In this document: piece by piece, positions 1-7,614 of the stretch
How the letters are laid out: every line of letters starts with the position of its first letter
How positions within the stretch are numbered: position 1 is the first letter of the stretch
Assembly: GCF_036321025.1 (NCBI RefSeq)
Contig: NZ_JAZAPB010000002.1
Span: 1,054,001 to 1,118,000, forward strand
Direction: 5' to 3'
DNA length: 64,000 bases
DNA from: Alteraurantiacibacter hainanensis
GTDB lineage: Bacteria > Pseudomonadota > Alphaproteobacteria > Sphingomonadales > Sphingomonadaceae
The notes under the pieces: generated by a model
The model's input: only the letters and a program-made list of their open reading frames with translations
Database searches by the model: none
What the model was told of the DNA's origin: nothing
Program-made: the position numbers and the translations under genes

Positions 1-277
1 TAACCGCGCCGCTCAGGGTGTCGCAGTTGATCGAGAGCGCGGGCGCTGCGCCGTCTTCGCCGAAAGTGGCGCTGCCGCCCTGCGCGGATTCGTTGACGTT
101 CCAGCGACCGGCCACCAGCGCCGTTCCATCGGGCGCGGCCGTGGGCTGCGGCGCCTGGGTCAGCACCGGCTCGGGCGCGGCGGCAACTTCGTCGGCCCCG
201 TCCGCATCGTCGCTGTTGTTGCAGGCGGCCACCAGCACGGTGGCCAGCGAAAGGGTAAGGACATGGCGTAGCTTCAT
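1..277 (-). CDS. Putative lipoprotein, partial (C-terminus beyond left edge)
   Basis: The minus-strand frame opens with ATG at 277 and runs off the left edge without a stop. The protein begins MKLRHVLTLSLATVLVAAC, a lipoprotein signal peptide ending in a lipobox (LVAAC). A low-complexity stretch rich in D, A and P follows, then a segment containing GRWNVNESAQGGSATFGEDG. It should be lipidated and held at the envelope. The later part is reminiscent of small secreted lipocalin-like or META-type proteins, but too little is present to assign a family. It is divergent from tlyA, with about 50 bp between the two starts. Confidence 0.6.
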   Translation of the reverse strand, partial: MKLRHVLTLSLATVLVAACNNSDDADGADEVAAAPEPVLTQAPQPTAAPDGTALVAGRWNVNESAQGGSATFGEDGAAPALSINCDTLSGAV

Positions 278-328
278 CAGGCGGTTCCTTCTGGACGCTG
301 GGGCATTGGCGGTTCTATCGCTGCGCTG

Positions 329-1093
329 ATGACGGATCGCAAGCCATCACGCAAACGGATCGACCAATTGCTGGTAGAGCGCGGCGAAGCGGAATCGCGC
401 AACCGGGCGCAGGCGCTGGTGATGGCGGGGCTGGTCTTTGCCGGGCCACAGGGCAAGCTGTCACGCGTCAACAAGTCCGGCCAGCAAGTCGCTGAAGACT
501 GGGCGATAGAGGTGCGCGGGCGCGACCATCCCTGGGTGGGGCGCGGCGGGGTGAAACTTGCCCATGCCATCGACCATTTCGGTCTCGATCCTTCGGGCGC
601 GGTCGCCATGGACATCGGCTCTTCCACCGGCGGATTTACCCAGGTGCTGCTGCATCACGGGGCGGAGCACGTCTTTGCCGTGGACGTGGGCACCAACCAG
701 CTGGCGTGGTCCCTGCGGCAGGACGATCGCGTGACCGTGCTGGAGCAGACCAACGCCCGCGCGCTCACGCCCGACATCATCGACCGGCCCTGCGACTGGG
801 TGGTGTGCGATGCCAGCTTCATCGGCCTTGCCAAGGTGCTGGAGGTGCCGCTGTCGCTGGCCGCGCCGCGCTGCCGGCTGGTGGCGCTGATCAAGCCGCA
901 GTTCGAAGTGGCGAAGGGCGAGGTGGGCAAGGGCGGCATCGTGCGCGACCCGGCGCTCCACGCGCGCGTCCGCGACGAAGTGCGCGCCTGGCTGGAAGCG
1001 GGTGGCTGGCAGATCGACGGGATCGTGGAAAGTCCCATCACGGGCACCGAGGGCAATGTGGAATATCTCGTCTCCGCCTTGCGTGATACCTGA
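329..1093 (+). CDS. tlyA: TlyA family rRNA 2'-O-methyltransferase
   Basis: This 254-residue protein has an N-terminal S4 RNA-binding domain (about residues 7-60, IDQLLVERGEAESRNRAQAL) followed by an FtsJ/RrmJ-like Rossmann methyltransferase. The SAM loop is AMDIGSSTGGFTQVLL at about 93-108. K76, D161, K189 and a Glu in TGTEGNVE fit the K-D-K-E catalytic tetrad of RrmJ-type 2'-O-methyltransferases. TlyA of other bacteria methylates cytidines in 16S and 23S rRNA and affects capreomycin sensitivity; the older name is hemolysin A. Length is typical. It is followed 49 bp later by a TspO-family gene. Confidence 0.92.
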   Translation: MTDRKPSRKRIDQLLVERGEAESRNRAQALVMAGLVFAGPQGKLSRVNKSGQQVAEDWAIEVRGRDHPWVGRGGVKLAHAIDHFGLDPSGAVAMDIGSSTGGFTQVLLHHGAEHVFAVDVGTNQLAWSLRQDDRVTVLEQTNARALTPDIIDRPCDWVVCDASFIGLAKVLEVPLSLAAPRCRLVALIKPQFEVAKGEVGKGGIVRDPALHARVRDEVRAWLEAGGWQIDGIVESPITGTEGNVEYLVSALRDT

Positions 1094-1142
1094 GGGCGGA
1101 CAAGACTGCGCAAATACCGAATCACCGGAGCCACCTTTACCG

Positions 1143-1697
1143 ATGAACCGCCTTGCCTCTCCCGCGCAGTTGCGCGCCAGCCTGATACGCTGGGCGCTGG
1201 TGATCGTGCCTTCGGTAATGCTGCTGGGGTTCCTTTCCGGCCAGCTTGGCGGCAGCAGCGCGAACAGCCCGTGGTTCCAGATGCTGGAAAAGCCGGCGCT
1301 GTTTCCCCCGCCCGCCACCTTCGGCATCGTCTGGACGGTGCTGTATTTCCTCATGGGCCTCGCGCTGGCGATGGTCTGTGCCGCCTGGGGCTCCCGGCTG
1401 CGAATGTGGGCGGTTCTGGCTTTCGTGGTGCAGTTTGCCATCAACCTGTCGTGGTCGCCGGTGTTCTTCGCCTGGCACGAGATCGCGCTGGGTCTCTACG
1501 TCATCATCGCGCTGAACGTGGCGCTGATCGTCACGGTCATGCTGTTCTTCAAGGTTCGCAAGTGGGCCGGGCTGCTGTTGCTGCCCTATCTCGCCTGGAC
1601 GCTGTTCGCCGCCGTGCTGAACTGGCAGTTCCTGCAACTGAACCCGGACGCCAGCGGAGTGCATAATTCGGGCGCTGCGCAGCGGATCGAGCTTTAG
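1143..1697 (+). CDS. TspO/MBR family tryptophan-rich sensory protein
   Basis: This 184-residue integral membrane protein shows the TspO/peripheral benzodiazepine receptor pattern. It has five hydrophobic segments, PWFQMLEKPALFPPPATFG near residue 43, WTVLYFLMG at the second helix, QFAINLSWSPVFF in the third or fourth helix, and PYLAWTLFAAVLNW near the end. TspO proteins bind porphyrins and sterols and modulate tetrapyrrole or stress responses in alphaproteobacteria. I chose the ATG at 1143 because the protein from there begins just before the first helix; an in-frame start at 1002 would overlap tlyA. A specific ligand cannot be read from sequence. Confidence 0.9.
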   Translation: MNRLASPAQLRASLIRWALVIVPSVMLLGFLSGQLGGSSANSPWFQMLEKPALFPPPATFGIVWTVLYFLMGLALAMVCAAWGSRLRMWAVLAFVVQFAINLSWSPVFFAWHEIALGLYVIIALNVALIVTVMLFFKVRKWAGLLLLPYLAWTLFAAVLNWQFLQLNPDASGVHNSGAAQRIEL

Positions 1698-1745
1698 GAA
1701 TACAATCGCCTTGCGAACATGCGTGGTCTGTCCCAAGTAATAGCC

Positions 1746-2000
1746 ATGCAGAGCAAGAACCCGATGATCGCCGATTTCGTCAAACTCGCCAACAGCGCGG
1801 CGGGCACCTTTGCCGGCATGAGCCGCGAAGCCCGCGACGGCGCGCGCGAGAAACTGAAGGAGGCGATGGGCGGGCTCGACTTCGTCAGCCGCGAGGAATT
1901 CGACGCGGTGAAGGACATGGCCTCGCTGGCGCGCGAGAAGGTGGACGTGCTGGAAGCCAAGATCGCGGCGCTGGAAGCCAAGCTGTCCGACAGGGGCTAG
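1746..2000 (+). CDS. ubiK: UbiK-family accessory factor (BMFP domain)
   Basis: This short protein of 84 residues starts MQSKNPMIADFVKLANSAAG and ends in a heptad-like coiled coil (EKVDVLEAKIAALEAKLSD). The arrangement of an amphipathic N-terminal helix and a C-terminal trimeric coiled coil is that of the BMFP/YqiC/UbiK family, which assists ubiquinone biosynthesis in proteobacteria. ATG 1746 matches the family N-terminus better than ATG 1719, which would add nine poorly conserved residues. Confidence in the family is good. The ubiquinone role is transferred from homologues. Confidence 0.85.
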   Translation: MQSKNPMIADFVKLANSAAGTFAGMSREARDGAREKLKEAMGGLDFVSREEFDAVKDMASLAREKVDVLEAKIAALEAKLSDRG

Positions 2001-2043
2001 GGCCCCGCCTCAACCACACCCCTGAGCGCGGGGTTATCGCGCC

Positions 2044-2463
2044 TCAACTGATGCGGACGAAGAACTCGCCGGCGGTATCGTCGTTGGCCAGCCGCGTGCA
2101 GCGCGACATCAGGTTCTCGGCGTTCTCGTCGACCTCGCGCTGGCGGCGGCTGCCGCGCGGCAGCGATTCCAGGCGCTCCACTTCGGCACGGATCGCCGCG
2201 AGGCGTTCGTCCCTCGTTTGCGCGATGGCTATCTGGTCCTCGTCCACGGCGGACGCGAGCGAGTCGTTGAGGAAATCGGCCAGGTCGTCCTGCCGCACAT
2301 CGTAGCCGACCAACTGGTTGCACACGCCAGCCAGCGCCCACATTTCCGAATAGAGCGACACCTGGCGGCTGGAGAGATCCTCTCCGTCCTGCGCCACGGC
2401 GGGCTGGGCGAGGCCGAAAGTCGCCACGGCCGTTGCGATTGCCAGTTTCGGCAGCATTCCCAT
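2044..2463 (-). CDS. Secreted protein of unknown function
   Basis: This is a 139-residue protein. An AAGGAG ribosome binding site six bases upstream favours ATG 2463, giving MGMLPKLAIATAVATFGLAQ as a signal peptide with cleavage after PAVAQ. The mature part is acidic and helical and contains two cysteines (VCNQLVGYD and SRCTRLAND) that could form a disulfide in the periplasm. I recognise no catalytic motif. It is divergent from recO with about 110 bp between starts, so it probably has its own promoter there. It belongs to the many small exported proteins of sphingomonads without an assigned role. Confidence 0.7.
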   Translation of the reverse strand: MGMLPKLAIATAVATFGLAQPAVAQDGEDLSSRQVSLYSEMWALAGVCNQLVGYDVRQDDLADFLNDSLASAVDEDQIAIAQTRDERLAAIRAEVERLESLPRGSRRQREVDENAENLMSRCTRLANDDTAGEFFVRIS

Positions 2464-2572
2464 TCTCATCTCCTTCCCCATCGGATGTGGCGTTGCAGAT
2501 ACCACAATCGCGCGCACCTGCGAAGATCGCCCGTTGCACGCGCGGCGACAACAAAGCACACCGGGCCCCGCC

Positions 2573-3172
2573 ATGCATGTTCGCGCGCCCGCCATCCTGA
2601 TCTCCGCTCGACAGCACGGGGAAACCGCCGTGGTCGCGCGCTTTCTGACAGAGGAATTCGGCATCGTGGCGGGCTACGTTGCGGGTGGACGCGGGCGGCA
2701 GCTGCGCCCGGTGGTCATCCCCGGCAACCTGGTGGACCTGCAGCTGTCGGCGCGGTCCGAAAGCCAGTTGCCCTTCGCGAAGATCGAACTCACCGAAAGC
2801 CGCGGTCCGTGGCTGGCGGAGCCGCTGCCTGCCGCCGCCATCGGCTGGGTCACCGCGCTGACAGCCAGCGCCTTGCCCGAGCGCCAACCCTATCCCTCGC
2901 TGTTCGAGGCGCTGGAAGGCACGCTTTCCGCCATCTGCCATGCTCCCAGCGCGCGGGGCTGGGCGAGCGCTCTGGTGGGCTACGAAACGTTGCTGCTGCG
3001 CGAACTGGGCTATGGCGGGGCCGGCGCGCGGCCGCAGGGCGACCTGGCGCAGGTGCTGGAAGCGATGGATGCGCTGGGTCCGGCGCTGGACCACTACCTG
3101 CTTGCCGACAGGCGCGCAGACGTTATGGCGGCGCGCACTAGGTTGCGAGACTTGCTGGGACGGATTGCCTGA
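2573..3172 (+). CDS. recO: DNA repair protein RecO
   Basis: The 199-residue product begins with an OB-fold typical of RecO (residues 1-80; ISARQHGETAVVARFLTEEFG, then GYVAGGRGRQLRPVVIPGN). A helical C-terminal part follows, including YETLLLRELGYG, the usual RecO signature near the middle. RecO anneals single strands and loads RecA with RecR. The protein is somewhat shorter than the ~240 residues of E. coli RecO and lacks an obvious zinc-finger cysteine set. ATG 2573 aligns with the family start; an in-frame ATG at 2534 would add 13 residues. leuB starts one base after its stop, so the two are probably cotranscribed. Confidence 0.88.
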   Translation: MHVRAPAILISARQHGETAVVARFLTEEFGIVAGYVAGGRGRQLRPVVIPGNLVDLQLSARSESQLPFAKIELTESRGPWLAEPLPAAAIGWVTALTASALPERQPYPSLFEALEGTLSAICHAPSARGWASALVGYETLLLRELGYGGAGARPQGDLAQVLEAMDALGPALDHYLLADRRADVMAARTRLRDLLGRIA

Positions 3173-3173
3173 C

Positions 3174-4232
3174 ATGAAGATTGCCCTTTTCCCCGGAGAC
3201 GGGATCGGCCCCGAGATCATGGAGCAGGCGCGGCGCGTGCTGGATGCGCTGAACCTGCCCGGCCTGGTGGTGTTCGAAGGCGACGTGGGCGGCGCCGCCT
3301 ATCGCCGCCACGGCCATCCCCTGCCGGAAGAGACGCTGCAGATGGCGCGCGCGGTGGACGGCGTGCTGTTCGGCGCGGTGGGCGATCCCGAATGCGACAA
3401 CCTGGAACGTCACCTGCGGCCCGAGCAGGCGATCCTTGGCCTTCGCTCGCAGCTGGGCCTGTTCGCCAACCTGCGGCCCGCCACGATGTTCGCAGGGCTG
3501 GAGAACATGTCCGCCCTGCGCCCGGAGATCGCGCGCAAGATCGACGTGCTGATCGTCCGCGAGCTGAACGGCGATGTCTATTTCGGCGAGAAGGCCATGC
3601 GCAAGCTGGATGACGGGCGGCGGCAGGGCTACGATTTCATGTCCTATGCGGAGGACGAGGTGCGCCGCATTGCCCACGTCGCCTTCCGCGCCGCGCAGGG
3701 CCGCAAGGGCAGGCTGTGCAGCGTGGACAAGGCCAACGTGCTGGAAACCAGCCAGCTGTGGCGCGACGTGGTGGTGGAGACCGCCGCCGACTATCCCGAT
3801 GTCGAGCTGTCCCACATGTACGTCGACAATGCCGCCATGCAGCTGGTGAAGGATCCCGGCCAGTTCGACGTGATCGTCACCGGCAACCTGTTCGGAGATA
3901 TCCTGTCCGATCAGGCAAGCATGTGCGTCGGCTCCATCGGCCTGCTGGCCAGCGCCGCGCTGGGCGAACGGCAGACCGACTTCGGCACCTTCGGCATGTA
4001 CGAGCCGATCCACGGCTCCGCCCCCGACATCGCCGGGCAGGGCAAGGCCAACCCGATGGCGATGATCCTCAGCCTCGCCATGCTGCTGCGCCACTCGCTG
4101 GGCCGGGAAGACGATGCCGCGCGGATCGAGGCGGCCGTGGGCAGGGCGCTGGAGGACGGCGTGCTGGGCGCGGACCTCGGCGGCCAGGCGGGAACCGCGG
4201 AAATCGGCGACGCGGTGCTGGCGCGGCTGTAG
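3174..4232 (+). CDS. leuB: 3-isopropylmalate dehydrogenase
   Basis: This is a 352-residue beta-decarboxylating dehydrogenase of leucine biosynthesis that oxidises 3-isopropylmalate with NAD+. It starts MKIALFPGDGIGPEIMEQ. It has the LeuB-type loop LRSQLGLFANLRPA, RELNGDVYFGE (the arginine and tyrosine segment contacting substrate), DKANVLETSQLWR, the metal-binding GDILSDQAS segment, and the nucleotide loop EPIHGSAPDIAGQGKANP. Usual length is about 350-360. The ANLRP motif favours LeuB over isocitrate or tartrate dehydrogenases. The ATG is one base after the recO stop, so translation may be coupled. Confidence 0.93.
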   Translation: MKIALFPGDGIGPEIMEQARRVLDALNLPGLVVFEGDVGGAAYRRHGHPLPEETLQMARAVDGVLFGAVGDPECDNLERHLRPEQAILGLRSQLGLFANLRPATMFAGLENMSALRPEIARKIDVLIVRELNGDVYFGEKAMRKLDDGRRQGYDFMSYAEDEVRRIAHVAFRAAQGRKGRLCSVDKANVLETSQLWRDVVVETAADYPDVELSHMYVDNAAMQLVKDPGQFDVIVTGNLFGDILSDQASMCVGSIGLLASAALGERQTDFGTFGMYEPIHGSAPDIAGQGKANPMAMILSLAMLLRHSLGREDDAARIEAAVGRALEDGVLGADLGGQAGTAEIGDAVLARL

Positions 4233-4306
4233 CATCGCGGGGCGGGGCTGTTGCCGCTTCTCCCTTGTGGTTAAGATGAGCCGTTAACGGGAGTGGGCCC
4301 AACCGG

Positions 4307-5467
4307 ATGACCGAGCAATTCCAGCAGCAGCAGATCGAAACCGCCGCCGCGCTTGCGCGGGCGCAGGAATCGCGTCCGCTGGAACTCGCCGTCGTCCTGC
4401 CCACGCTGAACGAGCAGGGCAATATCGCGCCGATGGTGCGACGGCTGGAGGAGGCCCTCGGCCCGTCCGGCTGGGAAGCGGTGTTCGTCGACGACAATTC
4501 GCACGACGGCACGGCAGAGGAGGCCCGCCGTATCGCCCGGACCGATCCGCGCATCCGCGTGATCCAGCGGATCGGCCGCCGCGGCCTTGCCAGCGCCGCG
4601 ATCGAGGGCATGTGCGCCACCGCCGCCCCGTTCGTCGCCGTCATGGATGCCGACCACCAGCACGATCCTTCGTTGCTGAACGCCATGCTGGAGGCGGTGC
4701 GATCGGGCGAGTACGACCTCGCCTATGCCAGCCGCTTTGCCGAGGGCGGCGATGCACAGGGCCTTTCGGGTCCACGGCGGGAGAAGGGCAGCCGCCTTGC
4801 CAACGCGCTGGCCCGCAAGCTGACCGGCTCGAACCTGAGCGACGCCATGAGCGGCTATTTCCTCCTGCGGACCGAGCAGGTGCGCAAGCAGGCGCCCGAT
4901 CTTTCGGGCATCGGCTTCAAGATCATGCTGGATATCCTCTCCACCGCCCGCCCGCCGCTGCGGGTGAAGGAATTTCCCCTGAAATTCGGAAAGCGCCTGA
5001 GCGGCGAGAGCAAGCTAGACCACGGCGTGGCGCTGGATTTCATTGCCGGTCTCTACGATCGCTACCTCGGGCGCATCGTTCCCACGCGCTTTGCGCTGTT
5101 CGGCACCGTCGGGGGGCTGGGCGTGTTTGTGCACATGGCGGTGCTCGCCGTCGTCTACCTCGCGTTCGGCAGCGGCTTCGCGCTGGGACAGACGATTGCC
5201 ACGCTTTCGGCGATGACGTTCAACTTCTGGCTCAACAACCTGCTGACCTATCGCGATACGAAGCTGGTGGGCGCGCGGGAGCTGTTCCTGGGCTGGGCGC
5301 GGTTCTGCGCCACCTGCGCCGTGGGCGCATTCGCCAACGTCGCGGCGGCGACATTGCTGCAGGCGAACGGCGTCGCCTGGTGGGTGGCCGCACTGGCGGG
5401 AATCGTGCTGGCATCGGTGTGGAATTATGCCCTGTCGAGCAAGTTCGTCTGGGGCCGTTTCCGCTGA
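4307..5467 (+). CDS. GT2 glycosyltransferase (polyprenyl-phosphate type) with C-terminal GtrA domain
   Basis: The 386-residue protein has an N-terminal GT-A fold of the dolichyl/polyprenyl-phosphate sugar synthase type: VVLPTLNEQGNIAPMV, the acidic FVDDNSHDGT, and the DxD-like MDADHQHDPSL. From about residue 255 a GtrA-like four-helix membrane domain follows, including FNFWLNNLLTYRDTK and a final YALSSKFVW. Such fusions transfer a sugar to undecaprenyl phosphate and may help flip it, supplying lipid-linked sugars for periplasmic transfer. The PMT-type transferase at 5975-7261 uses that kind of donor, so the two may work together. Sugar identity is not visible. Confidence 0.88.
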   Translation: MTEQFQQQQIETAAALARAQESRPLELAVVLPTLNEQGNIAPMVRRLEEALGPSGWEAVFVDDNSHDGTAEEARRIARTDPRIRVIQRIGRRGLASAAIEGMCATAAPFVAVMDADHQHDPSLLNAMLEAVRSGEYDLAYASRFAEGGDAQGLSGPRREKGSRLANALARKLTGSNLSDAMSGYFLLRTEQVRKQAPDLSGIGFKIMLDILSTARPPLRVKEFPLKFGKRLSGESKLDHGVALDFIAGLYDRYLGRIVPTRFALFGTVGGLGVFVHMAVLAVVYLAFGSGFALGQTIATLSAMTFNFWLNNLLTYRDTKLVGARELFLGWARFCATCAVGAFANVAAATLLQANGVAWWVAALAGIVLASVWNYALSSKFVWGRFR

Positions 5468-5655
5468 CCAGAGGACGCGGCGATTCGGCGAAGGTTGATC
5501 ACCGAATCTAACGGTTAACAGATCGTATATTACTTCACCTGGACAATAAGTTATGTGCGATAGTGCCCAGTAATGGGTCAGACGTTTCTGTTAACTACAA
5601 TACTTGAGTCTGCTTGCCCTATTCTTGGTCTGGCGATACATTTTGCATCGCAGCA
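5468..5655. other. AT-rich intergenic region with inverted gttaacag / ctgttaac
   Basis: This is a clearly AT-richer gap between the GT2 gene and the small gene at 5656. It contains gttaacag at 5514-5521 and its complement ctgttaac at 5588-5595, 66 bases apart, and no open frame of note. It is probably the promoter region of the downstream small gene. No sigma-factor site can be assigned with confidence. Confidence 0.4.
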
Positions 5656-5952
5656 ATGAGGAACAGGGAAGTGGCAAAGTCGATCCAAGCTTATCTGGAT
5701 AATCGGGGCAATCTGCACATGAGCCCGACCAGCGCCGTGATTGGCGATATCGCTGCAGCGCTTGGCCGTGTGGGCGAGGAAGGCGGCCTTACCGAAGGTG
5801 TCGCCCGCCTGATCCTGGAGAAGCGCGAGTTCATCGAACTGGCCTTCGCCGATCTCGACAGGCTCGACGATCGGGAACCGGTGACTATCGATCATTCCGA
5901 AGGTGGCACGATCGAGGTTTTCGACCTGGAAGACCGTCGCAGGCAGGGTTAA
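5656..5952 (+). CDS. Small protein of unknown function
   Basis: This 98-residue acidic protein contains SIQAYLDNRGNLHMSPTSAV, then a helical stretch (AALGRVGEEGGLTEGVARLI) and an acidic tail ending EVFDLEDRRRQG. It has no signal peptide, membrane helix or cysteine. It does not match a family I can name. The start is uncertain: ATG 5656 has no clear ribosome binding site, GTG 5671 is an in-frame alternative, and an in-frame ATG at 5614 would add 14 residues. It faces the PMT-type gene tail to tail. Confidence 0.55.
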   Translation: MRNREVAKSIQAYLDNRGNLHMSPTSAVIGDIAAALGRVGEEGGLTEGVARLILEKREFIELAFADLDRLDDREPVTIDHSEGGTIEVFDLEDRRRQG

Positions 5953-5974
5953 CGCCGGGGCTCGATTCCGGCGT

Positions 5975-7261
5975 CTAGCGCCACCCTTGCGTCCAGGCCC
6001 ATTTCAGGAAGTCCTGCGGGTCGTCCAGCGGGGCTGCCGACAGGATCGGGAACCAGTATAGGAAGAACCCCAGCGCACCCAGGGTGAGCGCCAGCGGCAC
6101 CAGCCGCTCGCCGCGCTGCCACAGCCGCTCCACCCCCAGCGCCAGCGCCGCGCACAGCGCCAGGCTGGCGAGGAAATAGTGGAAGTAGAACTGCACCGCC
6201 TTGGGCGCCACGATCCACAGGCCCAGGCTGGCAACGTAGAACACCACCAGCGCGATGCGATCCCAGTGCAGCACTTCCTTGCGGTCGGTCCAGGCGCTCC
6301 ACCCGCACCAGCCCAGTGCGATCAGCCCGAACCACATGGTTACAGGGTTGCCGATCAGCATGACGCCGCGCTGCGCGCCGTCGACGGGTTCGTAGAGATA
6401 CCAGATCGCGCGGCGGTTCATGATCCAGTCCCACCATTGGCTCTGGTAGGGATGCGGTTCGGGCACCTGCGTCTGCATGGCCAGCATCTGCCGGTGGATA
6501 TCCACCAGCCCGTCGGGATTGCCGATGGAAACGCTCCAGAACAGGAATGGCCAGAAGGTGGCGGCATAGACCAGCAGCGGCACCAGCCCCAGCCAGATGC
6601 CCGCTTCCCAGAGGGTCATTCCGCCCACCGGCCACCCGCGCGCGGAAAGGACCAGCCGCCGCCGCCCGGCAGCCCAGCGCGCGGCCAGGAAGACGAGGCC
6701 CGGCAGCACCGCCAGCGGTATGGCGTTCCACTTCGATGCCATGGCGCAGCCCAGCGCCACCCCGGCGATGGCCAGCCGCCAGCGCGCGGTCTCGTTCTCG
6801 CGCAGGGTCGCGGCGAACATCCACGCCGCCAGCATCAGGAAGGCGGCCATGAACACGTCCAGCATGGCGATGCGCGAATGCACGAACAGGACGAAGCCCG
6901 TCGCGACGAACAGCCCGGTCAGCAGGCTGGCGGCGCGGGTCTGGCTGGCGAACCACATGGCGCGCATGGCGGCGAACAGGGTGAGGGTGCCGAACACCAC
7001 GCTCATGATCCGCCAGCCGAAAGGCCGGTCTCCGAACAGCGCCAGGCCCAGCGCCATGATCTGCTTGGCCAGCGGCGGGTGTTCGATATTGGTCGCCCAG
7101 TCCAGTTCCAGCACCGCGCGCGCGGCGGGCAGGTAGTGCACCTCGTCGAAATAGGGGATGCCGGGAATGGATAGCCGCACCAGGCAGGCGAGCATGAAGG
7201 CGAGGGCGATCGCGCAGTTCCAGGCGAAGGGATCGCGGGGGTGATCTAGCACTGCGTTCAT
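5975..7261 (-). CDS. Phospholipid carrier-dependent glycosyltransferase (PMT/ArnT-like)
   Basis: This 428-residue polytopic membrane protein of the GT39/PMT superfamily has many hydrophobic helices. The first periplasmic loop carries the acidic pair in IPGIPYFDEVHYLPAAR, followed by NIEHPPLAKQIMALG, the classical PMT loop. The C-terminal four-helix block ends in FLKWAWTQGWR. These enzymes transfer a sugar from a polyprenyl-phosphate donor to protein or lipid acceptors in the periplasm. The GT2-GtrA gene upstream on the other strand could make the donor. The acceptor cannot be inferred. Confidence 0.88.
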   Translation of the reverse strand: MNAVLDHPRDPFAWNCAIALAFMLACLVRLSIPGIPYFDEVHYLPAARAVLELDWATNIEHPPLAKQIMALGLALFGDRPFGWRIMSVVFGTLTLFAAMRAMWFASQTRAASLLTGLFVATGFVLFVHSRIAMLDVFMAAFLMLAAWMFAATLRENETARWRLAIAGVALGCAMASKWNAIPLAVLPGLVFLAARWAAGRRRLVLSARGWPVGGMTLWEAGIWLGLVPLLVYAATFWPFLFWSVSIGNPDGLVDIHRQMLAMQTQVPEPHPYQSQWWDWIMNRRAIWYLYEPVDGAQRGVMLIGNPVTMWFGLIALGWCGWSAWTDRKEVLHWDRIALVVFYVASLGLWIVAPKAVQFYFHYFLASLALCAALALGVERLWQRGERLVPLALTLGALGFFLYWFPILSAAPLDDPQDFLKWAWTQGWR

Positions 7262-7323
7262 TGCCGTGGCGCTTTAGCGCGCTTGCACGGCGGTGCAATA
7301 GGGCGGGCGAGAGGGCGTCCCCC

Positions 7324-7548
7324 TCAGTCGTGGTCGCGATCGTACCATTTTACCAGCAGGTCGCCGAATGCGCCCACGAACATCAGCGTCGATCCTGCGA
7401 TGAACAGCCACACGCCGGTGACCTTCCAGGGCTCGAACTGCGGAAGAAACAATATGCTGCCCAGCACGAAGAGTAGGTTCCCCAGCAGTCCGACACCGGT
7501 GTGGATCCAGCCGAAGTCGTTGACGAGCGTCCTGAGCGGTTTGTGCAT
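7324..7548 (-). CDS. YrhK-like small membrane protein
   Basis: The 74-residue protein contains two predicted membrane helices (LLGNLLFVLGSILFLP and VTGVWLFIAGSTLMFVGAFG) with a short hydrophilic linker and a charged C-terminus. The pattern of a GN...GS.LF first helix and a GSTLM..G second helix is that of the YrhK domain, found in small bacterial membrane proteins of unknown role. An AAAGGAGGTGCC stretch upstream provides a strong ribosome binding site for ATG 7548. It is divergent from metZ. Confidence 0.75.
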   Translation of the reverse strand: MHKPLRTLVNDFGWIHTGVGLLGNLLFVLGSILFLPQFEPWKVTGVWLFIAGSTLMFVGAFGDLLVKWYDRDHD

Positions 7549-7614
7549 GGCACCTCCTTTCGCGGCGTTTCGCCGCTTGCCGACAGGGATTCACGCCCGT
7601 AGATCGTGCCGGCC

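Noticed and set aside
5514..5595. gttaacag / ctgttaac as an operator pair
   Set aside because: Only eight bases each, 66 apart, in AT-rich DNA; chance occurrence cannot be excluded, so it is only noted in the intergenic entry.
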